Assembly (NCBI RefSeq): GCF_027744825.2 | Contig: NC_071335.1 | Coordinates: 28,361,001-28,425,000 of the forward strand | DNA length: 64,000 bases | Direction of reading: 5' to 3' | From: Synchiropus splendidus | Lineage: Eukaryota > Chordata > Actinopteri > Syngnathiformes > Callionymidae | Shown here: positions 59,452 through 64,000 of the stretch, piece by piece | How positions within the stretch are numbered: position 1 is the stretch's first letter | Layout of the letters: each line of letters begins with the position of its first letter | Translations under genes and position numbers: made by a program | Notes under the pieces: generated by a model | Database searches by the model: none | Told to the model about the DNA's origin: nothing | What the model saw: the letters and a program-made list of their open reading frames with translations, nothing else

Positions 59452-61216
59452 TATTAAATCATTTTCCTTGGGATTAATAAAGTTTTTCTGATTATAATTA
59501 TTATTTTATTTGTAGTAATGGTCAATTATCAACTTTAATTTCATTATTTTGAGTGAATTTAAGTATTTTTAAGTGTTAATTTTCATGAATTATCATGATT
59601 AATCGCACTTTAATATTTGGCAGTAGAATGATCCATTTTTACTTGGCATGAAGTTGAGTGATTGACTCACTGATCTGCTAAAAATGTGGTTATTTCTCCA
59701 GGAAATAATGTCAAAACAAACGTTTTTCAAAGCAACTTAGAGTGTTGAATGGAAATGTCCTGACAAGTGATTTAATATTGGTTGTGTTGCGTACAATATT
59801 GATCAGAATGTATGAAATACGTGTATAAATAAATATGAATAACAACGCAGCAGCAAATGAGCGGTTTGTTGGAGGTATGCGCTCTCTCGCGTGTCTAGTT
59901 ATTTAGGTGTTTCGTGCAGTCTTCTTCTCATTAGCCACATATAAATAGCTTCAGATTCCGTCGTACATTTCTGGCTCCATGTGATGTTTATTCACATTGG
60001 TGTTGAGCAGGGAGAGAAACAACCTTCTGTCCTTTCATGTAAAAACCTCACTCCAGCATTTATCAGTGTGACATTAAGAAGCTCATTCCCAGCGGATTCT
60101 TGTCCGACAGCACATGTGCTGTATGTACTGTATGTTGCTTCAAATACCAGCGACTTTGATAAAGGAATTTTGTAACCTTTCCAGGTCTGGATTAGGAATA
60201 TTCATCCTTCATACTTTGTCACATCCTGACATTTCAGGTGCTGCATCTCATATGTAGGAGACGTGTCTGCTCTAGCTTATAACACAGAGAAGGAAAGGTC
60301 TGCGGCATCATACTAAAACCTCCGCTAAGATAACCTTGGTAATGACCAAGATACAACTGGAGGACACACACCCAAATAACAGACCCACGAGAATGAAAAT
60401 CAATGCAGGAAGCAAGCGGATCTATTGGCAGGAGGACTTTCTTCAAGGTCAACATCCCCGGCTGACTGGATATCACGTTCAGCTTCTCCCTCCACAGACA
60501 AGGAGAAAACCAGAAAACCTGGACACAGTCAGATCACAGCGTCTATTTCACAGCTGTGTTTAAACTGATGAGGACTTCCTGAACACAAGCACTCTCTTGG
60601 AAACACGTCCGAGTTTGTGAGAAAAAAAAAATCATTTAGTGGCACGTTGTTTTGAGACGAGTGTACCGAAACAATTGGTCTTGTTTTCGCAGTGTTGTCC
60701 AATCACACCGGACCTGCGTGCGCAGGAAGTTCTGTTAACCACTGAGACAACTTGCGGTGAGTCCGCGTGACACAAATAACTGAGTGGCTTCTAACAGCAC
60801 GTCCTTCTTTTAATAATCTGCCTTTTGAATCCGACTTAAATCTCATGGTCACTGAGGTATGAATGACTTTGGCTCTGTCTGGAGGCCATGCCACACACCC
60901 ACAGGATGATGAATCTCTCCCTCGCGCTGGTTCAACAACAGACTTCTTTTTGAACACCCACTGCTCACTGATAAAGGAAATGCATCTATTTTAGTTTTTG
61001 ACCAAAATAACTACTTTTGTAAGAATCAATGTGAAGTCAGTGAAACATGAAAAAGCATTGAAATCAACTGAAGAATGAGGAAGTACAGTACACAAACAAG
61101 ACAGGACAGAATGTTCCTGGCGAGCACATCACAACCGTCAGCCCTTTAGTCCGACGTATCTTCAATCCCCTGAACGCCCCCTGGCTATGGGCCTGTTTAA
61201 AGCTAGTTATATATAG
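59452..61216. other. Non-coding stretch with repeat scraps
   Basis: It holds an AATCG-type scrap (59583-59623), the repeat G terminus (59868-59900), and no recognised gene. A frame near 60336-60563 is short and unassigned. Confidence 0.4.
59868..59900 (+). repeat. Terminal scrap of dispersed repeat G
   Basis: GTTGGAGGTATGCGCTCTCT CGCGTGTCTAGTT matches the ends at 11736 and 26137. Confidence 0.5.
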
Positions 61217-61535
61217 ATATGTAATATATAGATGTTGGAAAAGTGACATTTGCGTCCTATACTGACGAAAAAGGCAGCCTTCCCCGTTGCATGTCAAACA
61301 CCCAGTGCAGGGACACAATCAGAAACGCTCTTCACTGACTTACGTCGGATGTCAGTTGCTGTTTATGAGCCCTTACGTTACACTCTGCTCCTTAGTGACG
61401 GCCGTCGTGCAAGCGAGTCAGTGTGCTGTGCTGTTCTTTAACCAGCAAGTGACACGTGACATGTACAAAGAAAGGAGCGCCATCCCAACCTCCATCTTTT
61501 TATTTGCATGTTGTGCAGCCCATGGTGTCAGGCTA
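61217..61535 (+). mobile_element. Fold-back repeat family R, copy R3 (partial)
   Basis: The left arm reads GATGTTGGAAAAGTGACATT, TGCGTCCTATACTGACGAAA and AAGGCAGCCTT...CGTTGCATGTC. Internal GAAAGGAGCGCCATCCC and CCAACCTCCATCTTTTT match R2 at 40637-40685, and CCCATGGTGTCAGGCTATGC matches the inverted R1 interior. The right arm is missing or unrecognisable, so the copy is truncated. Confidence 0.6.
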
Positions 61536-61539
61536 TGCC

Positions 61540-61990
61540 ACGGTTGTATTCCTGTGTGTGTTTTTGTGCCTTGACAGATCTGGTGCGAGTGGCAGCTGCA
61601 CCCTGTTTCCCCTGATCACCCTCAGCTTCTTAAGGGGTAGCTGGATGACAGTGCAGTGCAAGTGTTTTTCCTGTTTCTCCTCCTGGTTTGCGTATTTTTG
61701 TCAGTTTTATCCTAACTTTGATTTCTACTTCCTGTTCCTCCTCCTTCCTGATCTACCTTGTGAACTCTTGTATTTGGACTTTGGACAGTTCCCCACTCGA
61801 TCGTCATTTATTCTCCGTTGGAGACTCCTTCTGTTCTCGTCTTTGACTTTAGGCTTCGTCCCGTTTGTGTTGGCTCTGCCGTTTTTGTTTGTTAAACACT
61901 GTATTCAGTGTATTCATCCGGATGTATTCATCCGCCTCGCCTCTCTTACTTCCTGTGCTTGAGTCTCCTGTCTTTTCTGAGCCCCCTGAC
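61540..61990 (+). repeat. Possible dispersed repeat abutting R3
   Basis: A T-rich, pyrimidine-dominated stretch ends with CTTGAGTCTCCTGTCTTTTC TGAGCCCCCTGACAG, resembling teleost repeats that end 'gcatttgggtcc...ctgacag'. GACAGAT occurs at both edges (61575 area and 61987 area) and may be a target duplication. The 168-codon frame through it is hydrophobic only because of the T content. Confidence 0.3.
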
Positions 61991-63300
61991 AGATTGTTAG
62001 AACAATAGACGTCGTTCTGGCAAGTTATTCACTGTAGACTCAGTAGGTAGACGGCCACTTGGCACTAGGCAAACAATCACTTGCAGAATGCGAACGTTAC
62101 TTGAAAGTGTACCTATCCTGAGGTATAGACACTATTTTAAGCACAGGCCAGATCGACTTATGGGGTCTATCCACCCTATGAGGAGTCTGTGAGTGAACAG
62201 CCTCCTGTCTCATGCCATCAAGTTGGGTGCAAATAGAATAAACAGAACCACTGACTTTCTTTTGTGGTATTTCGCTCTACCGAAACAATTCACTCTTGCT
62301 GTCACTCAAAGGTAAATCCCTGAACATTGTGGTGACCATTGTGTCACCAACCTGAACTTAAGGGCAGAGGACCATCTTCTTTCTGAGATATCGCTGTGTT
62401 TACTATGAGATTGTTTTTGTTTCACGCCACCTTCAGGGATCCTCACTATATGTAGGTACATGCAGGGACGTTGTGCAGCAGTTGAACATAAGGTCCCGCT
62501 ACTGTAGCCCGGGGTGTCTCATAGGACGCACGTCGAAGAGCCTTAAAACGTAATGAGTGAACCCATCCATCACAGATTTCTCGATTATTAAGGTCTGCTC
62601 AGACGTGTTGCGGGGGCAGGGTGGAGATAATTGGGCAAAAACAGCCATCAATGACAATGAGATCCAAAAGTAACCAAGGAATCCCTCGCTACCACGTGAT
62701 CCACCTATTATTCAGCTTATCATGCTGCAACAGCTTGGGCCAAATCGCCTGCGGGCGACAAAGAGGCTGAGCGTTATAGCCGCCAAAGAGACGCGGAAAC
62801 AACCACTTACTTCAAAATCTCTTTGGAGTGGTTTCGGAGGCCATTTGTTGAAGTAATCCCATTCACGCTGTGGCTAAAAAAAGTTGCTTTTTTGGAGTCA
62901 GTCCCAACTTAGTTGGCTGGTTTGTGTCCTCACTTGGGGTCGGAGTGAGAGTGTGAAACAGTGATTAAGCTCTCGCAGCACTGGACGGGTCACAGCTGTC
63001 AGAGCTCAAGAGCTTTTTTGTCTTAATGCTACTAATGGAAGCGCAGCTCCCCTCCACATACTTTGAAAGGTCTTCAGACTGGTGCGATTCCAAGTCAGAC
63101 TAACCTTAAAGTACAAATAAATGCCCTTTGAAGCTCCGGGTGCATGGAAGGGGTTGCTGCATAGGAAATGTCAGAAATGTCAGTGTCAAACTCCATTGTC
63201 AACCTGAAACGGTCAATGCTTCATTAGGTTATTACTAGTCCAAAAGTTCTTCTCATAAACTTTACATTTATCAGTGTTGTCAGATGTGAAGCTACCACAG
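61991..63300. other. Non-coding stretch, no gene recognised
   Basis: No simple repeats and no transposon ends are seen in 62560-62900, which has mixed composition and could be conserved non-coding DNA; this cannot be judged here. Confidence 0.35.
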
Positions 63301-63603
63301 ATGATGATGCAGATAGACACTGATGAACCGTTGATGTGTGAAGCCTTGAAACAAAGTATTCAGGGTCTCTGGAAGGATTTTTTGAAAGTGCCGCAAAAGA
63401 AGAACCAAAAAGGTAACAGAATGCAGCCAGTGAAGATCAAGAAGCGACAGAGAAACAAGGAAGCAGAGGTGAATGTTTTGACATTCACTGAATTGGTGAC
63501 AATAAAAACACTAGTTTTTAATCGTGAGAAGTTAATCTCTCTCCAATCTGCAGCGGTTCGTCTCTTCATGTCCGACTGGAATGCGCGACTTGAGTTAAGC
63601 TAG
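63301..63603 (+). CDS. Unrecognised ORF (100 codons)
   Basis: From ATG at 63301 the frame reads MMMQIDTDEPLMCEALKQSI and has a lysine/glutamine-rich middle (VPQKKNQKGNRM, KIKKRQRNKEAEVN) before ending SDWNARLELS at TAG. Composition is compatible with a protein, with helix-forming residues and a basic patch. No family was recognised. Two GT donor-like words (AAAAGGTAAC, AGAGGTGAAT) lie inside. A chance ORF is the more likely reading. Confidence 0.15.
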   Translation: MMMQIDTDEPLMCEALKQSIQGLWKDFLKVPQKKNQKGNRMQPVKIKKRQRNKEAEVNVLTFTELVTIKTLVFNREKLISLQSAAVRLFMSDWNARLELS

Positions 63604-64000
63604 CAACAGACTTCAGTTATTATGGGCTTTCTTTTGGGATTTTTCTGTGAAAAACATGCAGAGAACTATCATGTTCATGCCCACCTCCATGATGTGTCGA
63701 CACTTCTTTCCTTTCAAAATGTTTGATCACATGAGATTTCTCTTTAAAAAGAGATTTTTTTTTTCTGAAAGCAAGGCAGCTCTCATTTAAGCCGTGTCTT
63801 ATTTATACATAGCGGAAACCCCGCTGTTGAACCTGGAAGACAACAATAAATCCGACTCTTTTCAGTCATTTCCTTTTTCACTAGGAACAGTTTCACCATA
63901 GCTGCAGAGACCCACACTAATATATTGATTCATAACTCTCACTTCAATCATGCCCTTGACACAAATACGTGTCCTGGATATTTCAAAGGCGCTTTTCTTT
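63604..64000. other. Non-coding end of window
   Basis: No gene or repeat recognised; AT-rich with a T9 run near 63757. Confidence 0.4.

Noticed and set aside
61456..61962. Hydrophobic 168-codon frame resembling a membrane protein
   Set aside because: It runs through repeat R3 and a T-rich repeat; hydrophobicity follows from T-rich codons (Phe, Leu), with no conserved motif.

Overview
This window looks like intergenic or intronic nuclear DNA from a ray-finned (teleost) fish. It has no dense ORFs, no ribosome-binding sites and no operon structure. Long AT-leaning stretches carry many microsatellites, homopolymer runs and decayed transposable elements of types familiar from teleost genomes. These include a hAT (Charlie / GTF2IRD2-like BED-finger) element, a Tc1-type terminal repeat, a Tigger/pogo-like TA-flanked element, a degenerate LINE reverse-transcriptase fragment, and several short dispersed repeats. 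The exact species cannot be read from the sequence.

Layout. 1-10 kb: a LINE remnant (519-795), a retroelement-tail fragment (3245-3475) and otherwise unique sequence; a GC-box/TATA-box pair lies near 10.34-10.38 kb. 10-20 kb: dispersed-repeat scraps, a Tc1 fold-back remnant (14508-14574), a 43-bp direct repeat pair, a self-complementary ATT/AAT microsatellite (16448-16560) and AT-rich low complexity near 18.5 kb. 20-33 kb: repeat fragments, a ~0.5-kb TIR-like element (28467-28970) and a TG/TA microsatellite. 33-42 kb: an unrecognised minus-strand ORF (33027-33236), a perfect 15-bp hairpin (34684-34722), and the clearest structure in the window, a hAT element (36852-37767, with 8-bp target duplication) nested in the arm of an older fold-back element; a sister copy of that host element, without the insertion, sits at 40480-40815. 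45-52 kb: the second copy of the 0.5-kb element (inverted), a duplicated 138-bp unit, a cluster of nuclear-receptor half-sites and a perfect 19-bp hairpin (51448-51493). 54-62 kb: a complete Tigger-like element (54124-54842), a CpG-richer patch with two divergent candidate first exons (about 57.33-58.09 kb) and more repeat copies. 62-64 kb: unique sequence with one unrecognised ORF.

No complete gene was identified. Five short stretches have features of an exon or ORF (33027-33236 minus; 31893-31952, 49222-49397 and 58043-58090 plus; 57329-57410 minus). All are low confidence because each rests on splice-like signals and an open frame only. I see no bacterial or viral genes, CRISPR array, rRNA or tRNA, and no evidence for a new multi-gene system. 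The points worth following are the transposon nesting, the perfect short hairpins and the exon candidates.
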